Below are positions 20,507-33,599 of a stretch of 64,000 bases of DNA, piece after piece. The position numbers were made by a program, and so were the translations under genes. The notes beneath the pieces are model-generated. The model was not told the origin of the DNA, did no database searches, and saw only the letters and a list, made by a program, of their open reading frames with translations. This stretch comes from Leuctra nigra (Eukaryota; Arthropoda; Insecta; Plecoptera; Leuctridae): NCBI GenBank assembly GCA_934045905.1, contig OW203769.1, forward strand, positions 18,135,705 through 18,199,704. The letters are read 5' to 3'. Position 1 is the stretch's first letter. Every line of letters starts with the position of its first letter.

Positions 20507-20823
20507 GAATTGTTTTGATTTGAAGTATAGTATATTTAATGTTTAGTTTATAAGAAATGAAATGTGACAGGCTTGGCCAGCCAGCATTGTGGTATATTTA
20601 TTTGTAAGGCCTATAATAATGTTTAGCATTTTATCCTACTCCATAAAATTTTTGGAAAGATGCTTTATATATAATAAAGTATGCTGTGATTTAAAAAAAT
20701 CCCCATTCAATCCAGAAATTTTCCATTGTGTATGTGGGGAAAACGGTTTTCTCCATACGTACCTACTTGAATGAATTACGTCAAACACAAGTAAAGTAAA
20801 GTAAAAGTAAAAGCGTACTTGAA

Positions 20824-21042
20824 CACCCAACAAAAGATAAACGGTATTCCAGAGAAACGGATTGGCAGAAAAAGGTTTGATGGCTTTATCCCATGAAGTC
20901 TGTGCTAACTCGTCATCTAACTCTATAGTACTTGAGCTCTGATTTCATTGATAATAACAAGGATTAGTTGTCACGGAACCTGACAAGCATGCCAATCCTT
21001 TTCGTTCAATTAGGTACCGAGGTATGATTGATTTGTTGAGTG
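20824..21042. mobile_element. Mariner-like MITE, 219-bp copy
   Basis: It starts CACCCAACAAAAGATAAACG and ends ATTTGTTGAGTG|TA. The interior matches the 6554 copy, including the segment CTCTGATTTCATTGATAATA. Terminal repeats are slightly decayed. Confidence 0.75.
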
Positions 21043-21662
21043 TACAACATGAGGAAATATTACGAGAACTTTGCACGTTTTCCAACCTTTTTAAGTGGAT
21101 TTATATCTTTCAAATTTTAAAATTTCATTCCCGGCATTGAAATAATGTGTATCAATACAACTTTCCTAAGTTGCGCATCTAGATCTATTATAGGCTGGAT
21201 GTAGAGTCTTGGTTCAAAACATTATCCAGGTATATCAGGCTTTATTAAAAAGCTTTAGTAAAGAAATTCCTCATATTTTGGAAATATTGCTGTCATTTTT
21301 GTCACGCCACTGACATTAATAAAAAATTGTGGTTAGAAGTAACTATCAGCCTAATGCTCAAAAGAATTTCCGGATTTATCGACGCAACAGACCAGAGTCT
21401 ACTAGATTTCGTCCATAAGATTATTACCTCACGGTCTTGTGGTGTTGAGGACTGACATCAGCAAATATCTACTTGCGGCAACTCTTTTGAGCATGAGGCT
21501 GTATGTGGATAAGTTAGTTGTAATTTTTTAATTGAAGCATTGAGTTGTCAGCTGTCCAAGTGTCATACCCCAAAGCGATGGACAGATCCTCTTTTGAACT
21601 ATAGTTGGCAAAAGTAGATAGCCAAATACATCTTGGTCCGCTTTTTTTCAGTGTTATTAAGT

Positions 21663-22965
21663 ACCCATAAAAAACACTCCGTGTAAAAATACCAGCCAAG
21701 TCTCTTCAACTAAAAAAAAATAGAAGAAATCTAAAAATTCAGCACTGAAAAGTAGTGATATCAAAAAAAGGCCAAGTCAAAACTTTTAAAAATTACTTGG
21801 CGCATCGTGCATATAAATAGTATAGAAGTAGGTCGGTAATCAAATATACTCATCTATACATAAAATATATCTATAATCCCATAGAAAAACGATGCGCCAA
21901 GTAATTTTTAAAAGTTTTGACTTGGCCTTTTTTTGATATCACTACTTTTCAGTGCTGAATTTTTAGATTTCTTCTATTTTTTTTTAGTTGAAGAGACTTG
22001 GCTGGTATTTTTACACGGAGTGTTTTTTATGGGATATCATTCCTTTTTTCAGTTTATTCTTACAATTTGTAGCATATATTGTGGAACCAAAGACTATAAT
22101 TCCTTTAAAAAAATACGCCTTTTTGATTTGGTTGCTAAGAAAAGTTGTGCTTGTTACTATGTATATGCCATAAATGATATGCTATAAAGTATAGCGCAAG
22201 TTTCGTTCCAATCGGTCCAGCCGTTCTCGAGTTATGGCATCACTTCCGGTTTTCAAAATGGCGGCTGACTTCACTGCCACCTAAAATTTGTGTCTTTAAA
22301 TGCTATGTAACATTATAAGCCTTCTGAATATGTAGTTATTGTTATAAGAGATGATTTCATTCAAATTTGGCATTTTTATGACGTCATTTCCGGTTTCGGT
22401 AAAAGTACATTTCTATTTTGACTATTGATATTTCATTGAGAAGACCATCCGAATCGTTTGGCGCTAGTTTCGTCCCAATTGGTCCATCAGTTTTTAAGAT
22501 ATGACGTCACTTCCGGTTTCAAAATGGTGGCACAAAAAATTCGTAAGGACAAGGTATCATCAGACGCCAAAAGTGCATATATGGTAAAAATTTCAGATCG
22601 ATCGGCTCAGCCGTTTAGGCTGTGGCGCTGTCAACAGTGTTTCCTGATATCATCAGAATCATCATCTTCAGAATCAGAAAGTGGTGTAATTTTACATATT
22701 TCACGGCCCTCTAGCACGAAAATGACATACCCTATTGTTCCCAAATTCAGTATATGGGGTGGGGTGGGCCATAGCTCGAAATTAAGATATTTTGCAACAA
22801 TGTGAGATTTTCCAATTTTAAGATCCAGTAGGCCGAAAATGCCATGTTGTTGCTTACAGTAAAAGTGGTTGGTCTGCTCCTCAGTTTATTAGGCATTTAC
22901 GGTATGTTGAGTGAGTGTGAGTGTACGGTACGACTTGGCTGGGTGGAGCGACCGCTCCACTAGAT
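21663..22965 (+). mobile_element. Helitron/Helentron-like foldback element, copy 1 (2 internal units)
   Basis: The 5' part is a foldback (21663-22035) containing CCAGCCAAGTCTCTTCAACT and its inverse. The 3' end has GACTTGGCTGG (22932-22942), the hairpin TGGAGCGACCGCTCCA, then CTAGAT. The 5' motif and its inverse near the 3' hairpin fit asymmetric terminal repeats described for Helentrons. No Rep/helicase ORF was found. Confidence 0.62.
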
Positions 22966-23905
22966 CTAGATGGCATCTAGATACAGTATTATCATATTTG
23001 TTCGTATCTGTATCTGTATTTTAGTGTACCTATCTGTACTGTTTTTACAATTTTGTGTTTATCTGATACTTTTTATTTATGAAAAAATATATTTATATCT
23101 TTTGTCATCTTAGAATATTATGGTGGATCAAGGACGGTGAATAGGGGGGATATAAAATATATAACCCCGATTAAAATACTCGTGAAAACGTAAATTTGTT
23201 TATTGAAGGGTCTTCAATATTTTCATTTTTATTCTTCACAGTAATCAATTTTCCGGTGAAATCTAAATACCAATTTTGCTCAAAATCATTAGGTAATCGA
23301 ATAAAATATGAACGAATGTTTTTTTATAAAATTAACCTGATTTACTTGGTTGGACTTGTAATAGGTAAAACCAAAATTATACATAGGCAAACGCTATGTG
23401 TAACGGTAACGCGTTGATAAACGAACTTTTGTTTCGTATTGTAATATCGAATTTATATGCATTTGAAAGTACTGCTCAAAAAGACGAAACGAAATATGTA
23501 AAAATATCTCAAATTTCCTTCAAGAAATTGACAAAAACTAACAAATACGTGTACCTAAATGCCAAAAATTCACAAAAATTCACAGGATACTGTAAAAAGA
23601 AAACTAGACACAAGACTGCTCTTATGACTTGACTTTGAGTGACATTCAGATCGATTGTTTGAACAGTTTGACCTGCGCATTGTCTAAAACACAAACAATT
23701 AAACAAATGAAAAGCAACAATCAGGGAGCGCCCGCTACATCTTTCTAAATGCACCATAATTTAACATCAGCGAAAGGAATTTTAAATTTGCCTCTAGAAT
23801 AACAAGCGGCCAATAAGAACAGCCCTTGGCTGAAGGCAAGATGCTTCGTCAGATGAAGAATGTTGCTTGGCGCCATAGTCCGTATTGTTCCTAGTCATAA
23901 ATATC

Positions 23906-25758
23906 CCCATAAAAAACACTTCGTGTAAAAATACCAGCCAAGTCTCTTCAACTAAAAAAAAATATGAAATCTAAAAATTCTGCACTGAAAAGTAGTGATA
24001 TCAAAAAATTAGCCAAGTCAAAACTTTATTTGAAAATCAAAAAATACTTGGCGCATCGTGTACTTAAATAGCTTGGAAGTATAAGCCAATTATAAATTAT
24101 ACATGAAATATACATATACATAGTATACCTATAATGCCCTAAAAAAAACGATGCGCCAAGTATTTTTTGATTTTCAAATAAAGTTTTGACTTGGCTAATT
24201 TTTTGATATCACTACTTTTCAGTGCAGAATTTTTAGATTTCATATTTTTTTTTAGTTGAAGAGACTTGGCTGGTATTTTTACACGAAGTGTTTTTTATGG
24301 GGATATCACTCCTTTTTTTAGTTTATTCTAACAACTTGTGACACATATGAAATGAACAATTACTAAATTCTTTTAAAAAATCATCACCCTTTACAATTTC
24401 GTTACCACTAATGAATAGCAGCGTATGGTCCTAAATAATTGCTTTAAATGATCTTTCACGAAGAATAGCAAAGGTTTCATTCCAATCAGTCAACCCAGTT
24501 CCGAGATATGGAAACACTTCGGTTTTCAAAATGGCTGCTGAACTTTCTGCAATGCCACATAGAATTTATTTCTATAAATGATGTGTATCATTTTAAGCTT
24601 TCTGAATATGTATTTATTGTATAGGAGGGAATTATAATAATTTATACATTTGAATGACGTCATTTCCGGTCTCATAAATAGGAAAATTCTATTTGTACTG
24701 TTCATATTCCATAGAGATGGCCATCCGAATCGTTTGGCGCTAGTTTCATACCGATTTGTCTACCAGTTTTTGAGATATGACGTTACTTCCGGTTTAAAAA
24801 TGGCGGCTGAAATCTCTGACCCCTTGAAGTATATTTGAAACATGATTATAATTTTATAAGCTGTCTCAAATAGTATATTTATTGCATCAAAATAAAAATT
24901 TGTGAGATTATTAAAATGTGTGACGTCATTTCCGGTTGAGGTATGAGAAACTGCAAATATTATTGATGATAATACATAAAGTTGACCGTCTAAATTGTTT
25001 TGCGCTGGTTTCGTTGAAATCTATTTAGCCGTTATTGATATATGATGTCACTTCCGGTTTCAAAATGGCGGCTTCCGGTTGGTTTTATAACAAGTCACAT
25101 GAGACGTCAAAAGTACATACGTTACATAAATATCAAAATAATCGGATCAATCTTTGTTGCCAAAAAGCCAATCGATGTATTTCAAATTGCATTACGTCAT
25201 TTCCGGTTTCTTTAACATAATGTTTAGTCTTTTGCTACTTATCATGCATATAGATGACCGTCTGGATCGTTTGGCGCAATTTTCGTTCCAATCGGTCCAG
25301 CCGTTGACGAGATATGACGTCACTTCCGGTTTCAAAATGGCTGCATAAAACCAGTTATAGCAAAAGGCACCTCAGACGCCAAAAGTGCATATGTGGTAAA
25401 AATTTTAAATCAATCGGTTCAGCTGTTTATGCTGTGGCCTGTTTACCATATTTTAGCTCCACCCTACTACTACTACTGAGATTATTATGAAAACCGCCCT
25501 AAAACACTGTTTTCACGGCCCTCTAGCGCGCAAAGGGCGTAACCTATTGTTCCCAAATTTGGTATATGTTGTAGGGTGGGCCATAGCTCGAAATTAAGAT
25601 ATATCGCAACAATGTGAGATTTTCCAATTTTAAGATCCAGTAGGCCGAAAATGCCACTTTGATGCTTACAGTAAAAGTGGGTTTGCTCCAGCCTTTTTAA
25701 ATGAGTTTGTGCGCGCGCCGTACGACTTGGCTGGCGTGGAGCGACCGCTCCACTAGAT
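23906..25758 (+). mobile_element. Helitron/Helentron-like foldback element, copy 2 (4 internal units)
   Basis: Foldback 23906-24302 with arms over 150 bp, then four tandem units of about 265 bp. The 3' motifs are GACTTGGCTGG (25724-25734), TGGAGCGACCGCTCCA and CTAGAT. Confidence 0.68.
24480..25350 (+). repeat. Four ~265-bp tandem units with YY1/ETS/CRE-like motif cassettes
   Basis: Cassettes reading (A)TGACGTCACTTCCGGTTT then CAAAATGGCGGC occur near 24505, 24777, 25046 and 25313. Between them is a shorter TGACGTCATTTCCGGT form near 24655, 24922 and 25194. Copy 3 has the same alternation near 51000, 51272, 51541 and 51812; copy 1 has two cassettes (22233, 22500). Confidence 0.8.
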
Positions 25759-26274
25759 CACTCACCCCTTTCACCTCTTCAGGCCGTCCTCATTGTCAAA
25801 AAATAAGGTGGCAAGTGCAGATGTGTTGTAGCACAGTTATTTAGTCTAAGGTTGTAGTTTTGAAAAAAGGATGGAATAAGTTTCAGAAAAATATACATTT
25901 TGTGATTCGTGCTTTTTGAATGAGCGATAAAAATATCGTGAACATTTTCACAACCATTTCGGTTTTGAAAAAACTAGTAAAATAGAAGTAGCCAAAATAA
26001 ACATACTACCTACAAGTAATTTTATCATTTGTCAATTTCATCACCCATCTGGTACTTTCTTTCACTCCTACGAATGATGAACACAACTCTGGAAAAAACT
26101 ACCTATGGCTAAAATCTGAAATAGAAACTGTAGCTGCATTTAATATCCATTTTCTCGATATATCGTTGAATTGAACACATATCTGGAATGATTTAATCAA
26201 GCTATATTAATTACGATTTAACTGAATGTCAACTGATTGTTTGAATGTCAACAAATATTGAAGTATTCTCTAAC

Positions 26275-27781
26275 AAAATGACTCAAGTCATCATTACAAG
26301 TGATTGGAAGAATAACGCAGAATTACTTGTTTATGAGCTCATCTCACGCATCATTGAAATGTACATCGGGCCTTCTACCTCTGAGGTACAGATATAGCTG
26401 ACTGTGTGAACATTCTGCTTTATAAACTTTGGAAACTATTGCGAAGATAAAAATGTGCATGGTAAAAGTCGTAATTCCTTTTCGATCAAGTAAATTGAAC
26501 AAAACACCTCAAATGTTTGATCCAATGACAATGCAAAATTTCAAGTATATCGGTCAATCGGTTCCATTTTAAAGTTTAACCAATCACAGGATCTTGCCCA
26601 AAACTATAGGTACGCGTGACCGCTCTTATCACAATAGTGTGTGTGTTCCACATTTCAGATCGAATGGTTAAACTGTTTGACCGTTCGACCATAAGCTACG
26701 CGCTTACTGATATCTAAGTTATCTGACGTAAATATTGTAAGAAAATGTGTAAATTATCATTTGTTGAATAAACATTTAGGTACCTTTATGTTGGGTGAGT
26801 GGTTAACGCTCTGAACTTGTATTCCAGAGCCCGGGTTCGATTCCCGCGGCCGTCCTTCCTGACTGGGGTTTATCGTGGTTTTCCCTCAGTCGACAGGCAA
26901 ATGCTGGGAAGGTAACCTACAAATAGGCCACGGCACACTCCTTCCCACCTTCCATCCTTACCTACTCTTCACCATCATCTCCCAATCATCATCATAATCA
27001 TTCATCCGTCGCCATTAGCCTCGCTACAGAACAGTGCGACGTTAAACCCCGGACAAAAAAAATATATAAAGGTTTGACCCATTAAATTCCAACACGATCA
27101 AAATAATCATACCTGTTTTATATCTTATTGAATTTGAAATATGTCTCAACAAATATCATTCGTATGTCTGTACCGTCATCAGAAATTGAAACAGTCAACA
27201 CCGGAATGGTCAGAGACAAAACCTATCTACTTCCTCAAATATTAGTGGATTTTCAAAATTAAAAAAGCATTATACTCAGTGTTCGGCAGTCGTTTGTGAA
27301 ATTTCGTTAATAAATTGATTACTTACCGTTTTAATCAAGTTACTTTTTTATAAATTATTATTCATATTAACAATAGACCAGTGGACGACCCTTGTTCACC
27401 CGCGCGTGCTTGCCAGACCCTTGAGCGGCGCAGGTATAATTTGGAAGACTTGCCGGCTGGAAGACTTAGCGGCTGGAACAGTTGACGGTCTTTGCCATTT
27501 TATTATATAATATTTAAAATAATAGTTAGTTTGGAACACTTGCCGCCTGGAAGAGTTAACGTGTGGAAGAGTTTTTAAATGTATATATTTAATCTATTAA
27601 ATATATTAAATGTTTGGAACACTTGCCGCCTGGAAGAGTTAACGTTTGGAAGAGTTTTTAAATGAATGTATTAATTAATTTAAAATAATAATTAGTTTGG
27701 AACAGTTGCCGCCTGGAACAGTTAACGTTTGGAAGACTTGACGCTTGGTACAGTTAAATGCTGGTCCAGTTGACTACCACC
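26275..27781 (-). repeat. Right inverted arm of the 10.7-kb element
   Basis: Inverse copy of the left arm, with the SINE at 26790-27062 and 16-bp repeats at about 27430-27775. It lacks the left arm's extra 530-bp segment. Confidence 0.82.
26790..27062 (+). mobile_element. tRNA-derived SINE, copy in right arm
   Basis: The head GTGAGTGGTTAACGCTCTG (box A, Ser/Leu-tRNA-like) and GGGTTCGATTCCCGC (box B) are followed by a body ending CAGTGCGACGTTAAACCCC and an A-rich tail. Confidence 0.8.
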
Positions 27782-28076
27782 CAATACCTGTTATATATTT
27801 TTTTTAATTTTAATTAATTTTAATTTATTATAAATGAAATACATTTCAGCATAGCCCCGCTAAACCAACAATGGCTTGTCGGCAGGGTTACTAAATTCAA
27901 TTACAAATAACAATATAAAATAAAACACTCTCAGATCACCAACCCTTGTGACTGTTACACAATTCAAAGTAATATAAAGTAAATACAAAAATAAAAGTAT
28001 AATTTTAAGTACCAAATTTTAATTTTAATTACCTATCTGTGTAGGTTCAAGTGTAGAAAAAATGCTTTCCGCTCGA

Positions 28077-28710
28077 TTGGAGTGCCGAAATTAATTTTTG
28101 CATAATTATCGAAATTGTTTACAGTGACGTGCCTTCAATTTTGTTGGTGGTCATCTTGGAAAATATGGCGGAAAACGTATATTTTACAAATTATTTAATT
28201 GTTGGCAGTGGTAGATGGAAGGTTGAAAAATTATGAAATAATTCTGAATTCACTAAAACTAACTCAATACGCCGTGAACGAATTTTATTTTTTCATTGTT
28301 GGAATTTACCAATCACGTTTCTGTGTTTTTTTGCTCTCAATTTATTACGAAACGAGTGGACTTAGACTAATATATGTGGAATTAAAATTTGTAGACAATT
28401 TCATTGTTAACAATACGCGTTTTTTTTATTTAAAAAAATTAAATGTTTTAACAAAATTGGTTTACGGCGTTTTTTTATTTTAATTTAAGTCCCCATTTTT
28501 GAGTTTGTTTTAATGAATAATTTCATAATTTTTTAACATTTCCTCTACCAACAATTAAATAATTTGTAAAATGCACGTTTTCCGCTCGTTTCCGTCATAT
28601 TTTCCAAGATGGCCACCAACATAATTGAAGGCACGTCAGGTCATTTTAAGAAAGATGTAAACAATCGATAATTATTAAAAAATCAATTTCGGGACTCCAA
28701 TCGAGCGGAA
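28077..28710. mobile_element. 634-bp foldback element
   Basis: Left TTCCGCTCGATTGGAGTGCC and inverse right end. Internal mirrored segments include GTGACGTGCCTTCAATT and ATCTTGGAAAATATGGCGG. Arms exceed 120 bp with small gaps. Confidence 0.7.
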
Positions 28711-29099
28711 TTACATTTGCTCCTATACTATATGATATTACAAGATATCCTATTAATTAGTGAACATACAACATACAAAAAAATAAAATTTCAGATTACA
28801 ATACACATTGAGATATTTGCCAAAATTGCTTCAAATTCGAATTATCTTTTACGAAAAATTAAAAAAATGAGGTGCTAAATGGGGGATTCTGTCAAACCAA
28901 ATGAATATCTACAGATTATATTTCATGTATCTAAAGTTTCCACAATAAATGGCATCGCACAATTTAAATTTCTTTCTAAAAGACGCCAAAATCGCTTCAA
29001 ATTGTATTCCTTTGTGTCAATCATTCCTTTGTGTTTGACAAATATGAGGTATGTTCAGTTTTAGTCAGTTTGAGGTGTTTTTAGTAAAATTGTATTTTT

Positions 29100-31974
29100 T
29101 TTTTATCTATTTTCTTATCTAGATAATTACATAATTTGATATCTTTATCTTTATCTAGATACAAATATTGTTACCTATTGACAATTATCTAGATAAAAAA
29201 TATAAAATTCTAAATTCATTTATGTGTAAAAACATACACAAACCTCAAATGTCAGATGATATGAAAAAGGAAAATCATCACCGTTTAGTCGCAATAGTTG
29301 GCTTGTTTAGACGCCCCATTTTTAAAAAAACTTGAGTTCCGAATTTAGGATTCGAAATTAATTACGGAACAGTGTAGTATTTGGTAAAAACAAATTATCC
29401 ATTATCTATTACAGTTATCTTGATAATTTTTTTTAACTGTTTCTATTATCTAGATGATTTCTTGGAAATTTATCTACTATCTTATCTAGATACATTTTTG
29501 GCAGGTTATTTTTATGTTTATCTAGATAAAGATACCTGGTTTAAGTCCCGGTTCGGTACGACAACTTTGTCAATGCAAGCTAATCAAGGTATTGTATAAA
29601 TCGGCCCTAAATCGTATCATTGAGCGAGCGAGCGTCTCTTATTTGCCCTTTTGGCACGGACCTCTGTTATTTTAACATGTTTTTTTCTTCCCTGCATATT
29701 ATAAGGTCGAGGTCGCTTCGTTTGTCTGAGAGTGCTGAAATTGTGCACACGCGTATGGACCGCCTCTGGGGTTTGCAGACCGAAATTTGTTTGAAATTCG
29801 TTCATAGGTTAAAAATATAATAAATAAAATACATTCTATTAATTGGCGGAAAAACTAAAATGAAGCTAAAATTTTGCATGGCTTTTACCACCATTACTCG
29901 TACATGTGCTCACTTATCAACGCGTTACGTTACATTGATCATTTTACAAGTATATTAATGAGAACATGTTTCCAAGATCTTATCTCTTTTATAATAATGG
30001 CATAATGGTAGCATAAATAATATAAAAATGTTAGCAAAATTGTGTATAACTTGGCAAGATCTTGGTAAGATAAAAAAAGATAATGCCTCACAAAATGGTA
30101 TCCACAAGTGTAAAATATATGCAAAAGGGAATCGAACCAGGCATTCTTACTTGGAGTTCAAGAGATCTGCCATCGAAATAATTTCTGTTGATGGACTGAA
30201 TGAATGGAATGTTGTGGTGTGGAGTTTGTTTACAATCTCGGACTATTTACGAGCTGTACGTGACTGGAAGCCAGCCTGGGATTATTTTCACAACTGTCAA
30301 GATGACGAATGATCGTAAAGAGCTCATGTTACACTTATATCTAACATTTTGAGTTGGTCTCTCCGTGAACGGAGGTCTTAATCAGCCAACAGAAACACAT
30401 ACTTGCATGCGTAAACACATCTGTAAGGATGATCTATATCCAGAAGAGAGATTTAAATATCAAATACCTTCTCTGTAAAGGGAATGAAATCATATCACAT
30501 TTATCACTTGATGGTTTTGCATAACATTACATCGTTTACGCCGCTGTTTCTCTATTCGTCACTAAAAGTTGCAGTCACGCCAAAGCATAAAAAATAACAT
30601 CTTGAGTTAAAAGTTCAACTCTAGTGCGCATGGGCATGCAGTTAAAGTTCTAACTACATCGCGAAATAACAGAAATTGACGCGTGCCTCAGTGTCTATTC
30701 AAATATAATCATCACATCTCATTATACATGATGATATTCATTTATTTATAAGTAATAATAAATACTTATAATACTTATGATTTAAGTAGTATATATTACA
30801 TTTTAAAACAATTACCTTCACTCCGAACACAACAGTTTTGGCATTATATTTCAAATACAAGAAGTTTAAAGTGAGCTGTCATCTATCTGTAACTTTACAG
30901 AAGCATGGGTGGAAGGAAAAAGGGTTCAATTAGCTAGCGCTCCATAGTGAAAGCAAATGGCAGCGATGGAAGTCCATATATGTGTCGATAAGTGTATAAG
31001 TGAAAGATTCAATATTGTAGAGGACTTTCTTATCTTGGTTTCGTTTATTATTGACCAGCAATCAATCCCCTTGTTTATTTACATAACAGCTTTGTTTCTC
31101 TTTGTCTTGTAATTTTGTATAATGTAACCATTTAGTGGAATATATTCATATCATATCATATAGCGTATCATTTGATATCACATGTTGAGCATTTGGGATT
31201 GACGTCAAAACGTTGAGCTGATAACATTTAAAAATATCTTTATTACTTTGTTTTCGTTATTACTTTGTATGTAAGCTCCTAGAACACTATCAGGGCTTCC
31301 CTCCTGGAATATTTATACTTTCAGTTGGGGAAAATTAATATTAGAATAATGACATGAAATTTTCTGACAATTCAGGCCGCAATGAATTAGATATCATTCC
31401 TAGTCTTTGTACTCGCGGACCACTCACTACTCACATGATAACTAAATAAGTTTAACCATACCTACCAATATTCATAATGACTAGTGATACAAGATGATGC
31501 TACATAGTGGGTACAATCAAAAGTAGTGGACAGCATTGACGATTCTACCGATTTTTTTTTTTTTATTTATTTCGTTTAAAGGGAGTTGGTAACATATGAA
31601 ATCAGTTGTCGACATTTGAGGTTGCCTATTCTTCATGAACTAAACAAAATCTCGTGGAAAACTGTAGTGTGAAAACTTGAAAAGTGTGGCTTAAAACTTG
31701 GTGGGATTTTCTTTTTCAAAATCGTTTCTAGAGCCAGGGGATGGAAAAACGGCAATTATAATTCTTTTGGTGCGTTTTGGTGATCTTCAGAATAATCTTT
31801 GTTCTACGACTAGAAACAAGAGTTTGCATTATCTCGATTATCTTGATTATGCTGTGTTTACATTCTTTTACAAAAAATAACAGATTTAAAATCCAAACTC
31901 TTCAGAAAGTCGCTTTTAAACAAATAATGTGCACACATCCCCAAAATGTAGGAACAAATCGTACCAATCTCTCA
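29100..31974. other. Repeat-derived non-coding region
   Basis: ATCTAGATA-rich DNA (29100-29550) and repeat A copy 4 are followed by sequence with no recognisable gene. A frame at 30028-30312 overlaps a decayed tRNA-like segment (GGGAATCGAACC at 30128) and is not convincing. Confidence 0.45.
29614..29950 (+). repeat. Repeat family A, copy 4 (decayed)
   Basis: It has the head GAGCGAGCGAGCGTC, the ATTGTGCACACG core and a CAACGCGTTACG tail. It is more diverged and shorter than copy 3. Confidence 0.6.
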
Positions 31975-32413
31975 CAATAGGGAAGTCTCCTTAGAATTAG
32001 ATTTCAGAATAATAGTTATTTTATGAAATTGTAATGTTGCTGAACACAGATTTGGTATTATTTTTGTTGTGAGATGAATAATTTTCAAGGAATTAATTTA
32101 CAAAGATTGATATATTTCTTACAATTTTAAAACAGGAAAACTGACAGAGACATCATAATTAGCTATATTTCCATGGCAACAAAGAAGTCACCATGGTAAC
32201 ACATTGTTGGAGGCTTGGAAATGACATCACAATTCTGATTCTCGATGCCTGCCGTTTTTTCCCGCCAAAATATCTAATTACACTTGAATTTTATTTTTAT
32301 TAATGAAAATTTTAAATTTCGCTGACGATAAGTGTGTTTATCATTGTTATTTAATATTTATGTTGATAATTACAAAATTAACTGGAATAAAATTTCACGA
32401 GACTTCCCTATTG
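31975..32413. mobile_element. MITE with 15-bp TIRs
   Basis: CAATAGGGAAGTCTC at the left is exactly mirrored by GAGACTTCCCTATTG at the right; about 439 bp, non-coding. Confidence 0.55.
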
Positions 32414-32962
32414 ATTATCTTTATCTTTCTACCTTAGTGGAATTCAATTTCCCCTTGACGTCCCCCCCCCCACCCCCCAACAGTTACCACAATGCTGTAT
32501 TGACAATGTTATAGGATGGTTTATGTAACGTACAAAGTTGTGCTCTTTCCTTTATTCTATATTCTGTGAAAAGCAGGTTATCTTTTCCGGTTACGCGCCT
32601 GACAACTTATCTCCCTTTGACACAAAACATTTGACCATGAATTCATAATGAAGTGGGCTTAATTACTAATTATAATGTATAGATTAAAACGGATATCATA
32701 TCATAAATATGCAAATTCTATATTCTTATTTTGCCGTCAATATTTCTTTGTGATTTATTTTCAGTAATTGTTTCAAATCACAAACACCATCGCCATATTC
32801 TCTGGACCAGCCATCTACTAAGCAGAAGTGAATCTTTTGTCTTTGAGACAGTATCTTCGAACAAAGATGAGATTGATAACTTGATTTCAAAGTCGGTGAT
32901 CTGCTCTTTCATCTTTATGCTGAAGGAGGCGAGCGTTTTAAAATACCAAATAACGATTAAAG

Positions 32963-33599
32963 ATTAAACTGGGAAAACGCTCAGTGTAACGCGTTGATGA
33001 GCGAGCACGGGTACGTGCAAATTCTCGAACCGGAAATGCGTACACAACGCACAGAAAACATATACATCCATAATGAATTGAAAAATGATCCAGTCAATCA
33101 ACATAACAGTACCTATATACTTTTCATCGAAACTTGAAAATAGCATCTAAGCACCCTGGAACATATATAGCAAATCAGATTTAATTCAATTGGCACTGGA
33201 AAACATTCATTTCGATACATCATTTCTGACAGCTAATAAAAATGTCAATAAGTTCATACGTTCTTAACCGATTGGGATGAAAATTTGTAAAATAAAACAC
33301 AATGTTGGTCTTAATGACCATGCAAAATATGAGTTTGATCACATTTATCGAAGACCATTTTCATTTTTCAGCCTATCAGGAGATGTTTATTTAAATTTTA
33401 ACCAATCATGGATCTAGAAAAAGAATTGGGTCTGCAAACAGAAAAGATTGTCTCTACATGTGTGCAAAATTTCAGGTTGATCGGTGAAACAGTGCAACTT
33501 CCATTGCTCCAGATAGCAGCAAAAAAAAACAAAAAAAAACAGTGGTCCGTGTCAACAGAGTCAAAAGGAGACGCTCGCTTCGCTCGCTCAATTATCTAG
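32963..33599 (-). repeat. Repeat family A, copy 3 (reverse orientation, nearly uninterrupted)
   Basis: About 637 bp with both family ends present: the reversed GCGTTTTCC tail at 32965-32975 and the GAGCGAGCGAAGCG head at 33575-33592. It is the best single copy for defining the family length. Confidence 0.75.

Larger units (their letters stand above)
17093..27781. mobile_element. 10.7-kb element with 1.5-2 kb terminal inverted arms
   Basis: The outer ends GGGAACACTTCAACTGGACC and (inverse of right end) GGTGGTAGTCAACTGGACC are flanked by CAATACCT(G) at 17084-17092 and 27782-27790. This reads as an 8-9 bp target duplication. Arms 17093-19135 and 26275-27781 are inverted copies with very high identity, including a mirrored SINE. 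No transposase was seen in the centre, so it is non-autonomous. Long arms, a 9-bp duplication and terminal G-runs suggest a Mutator-like or foldback element, without proof. Confidence 0.7.

Noticed and set aside
20208..20546. Acidic Glu-rich open frame
   Set aside because: Created by a (GAA)n tract and purine-rich DNA inside a transposon-dense region. The other frame gives poly-Lys equally well.
22458..22805. 115-codon frame in the Helentron-like copy 1
   Set aside because: It reads through the YY1/ETS/CRE cassette. The equivalent frames are broken in copies 2 and 3.
30028..30312. 94-codon open frame with GGGAATCGAACC
   Set aside because: It overlaps a decayed tRNA-like segment on the minus strand. 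No domain, no splice sites.
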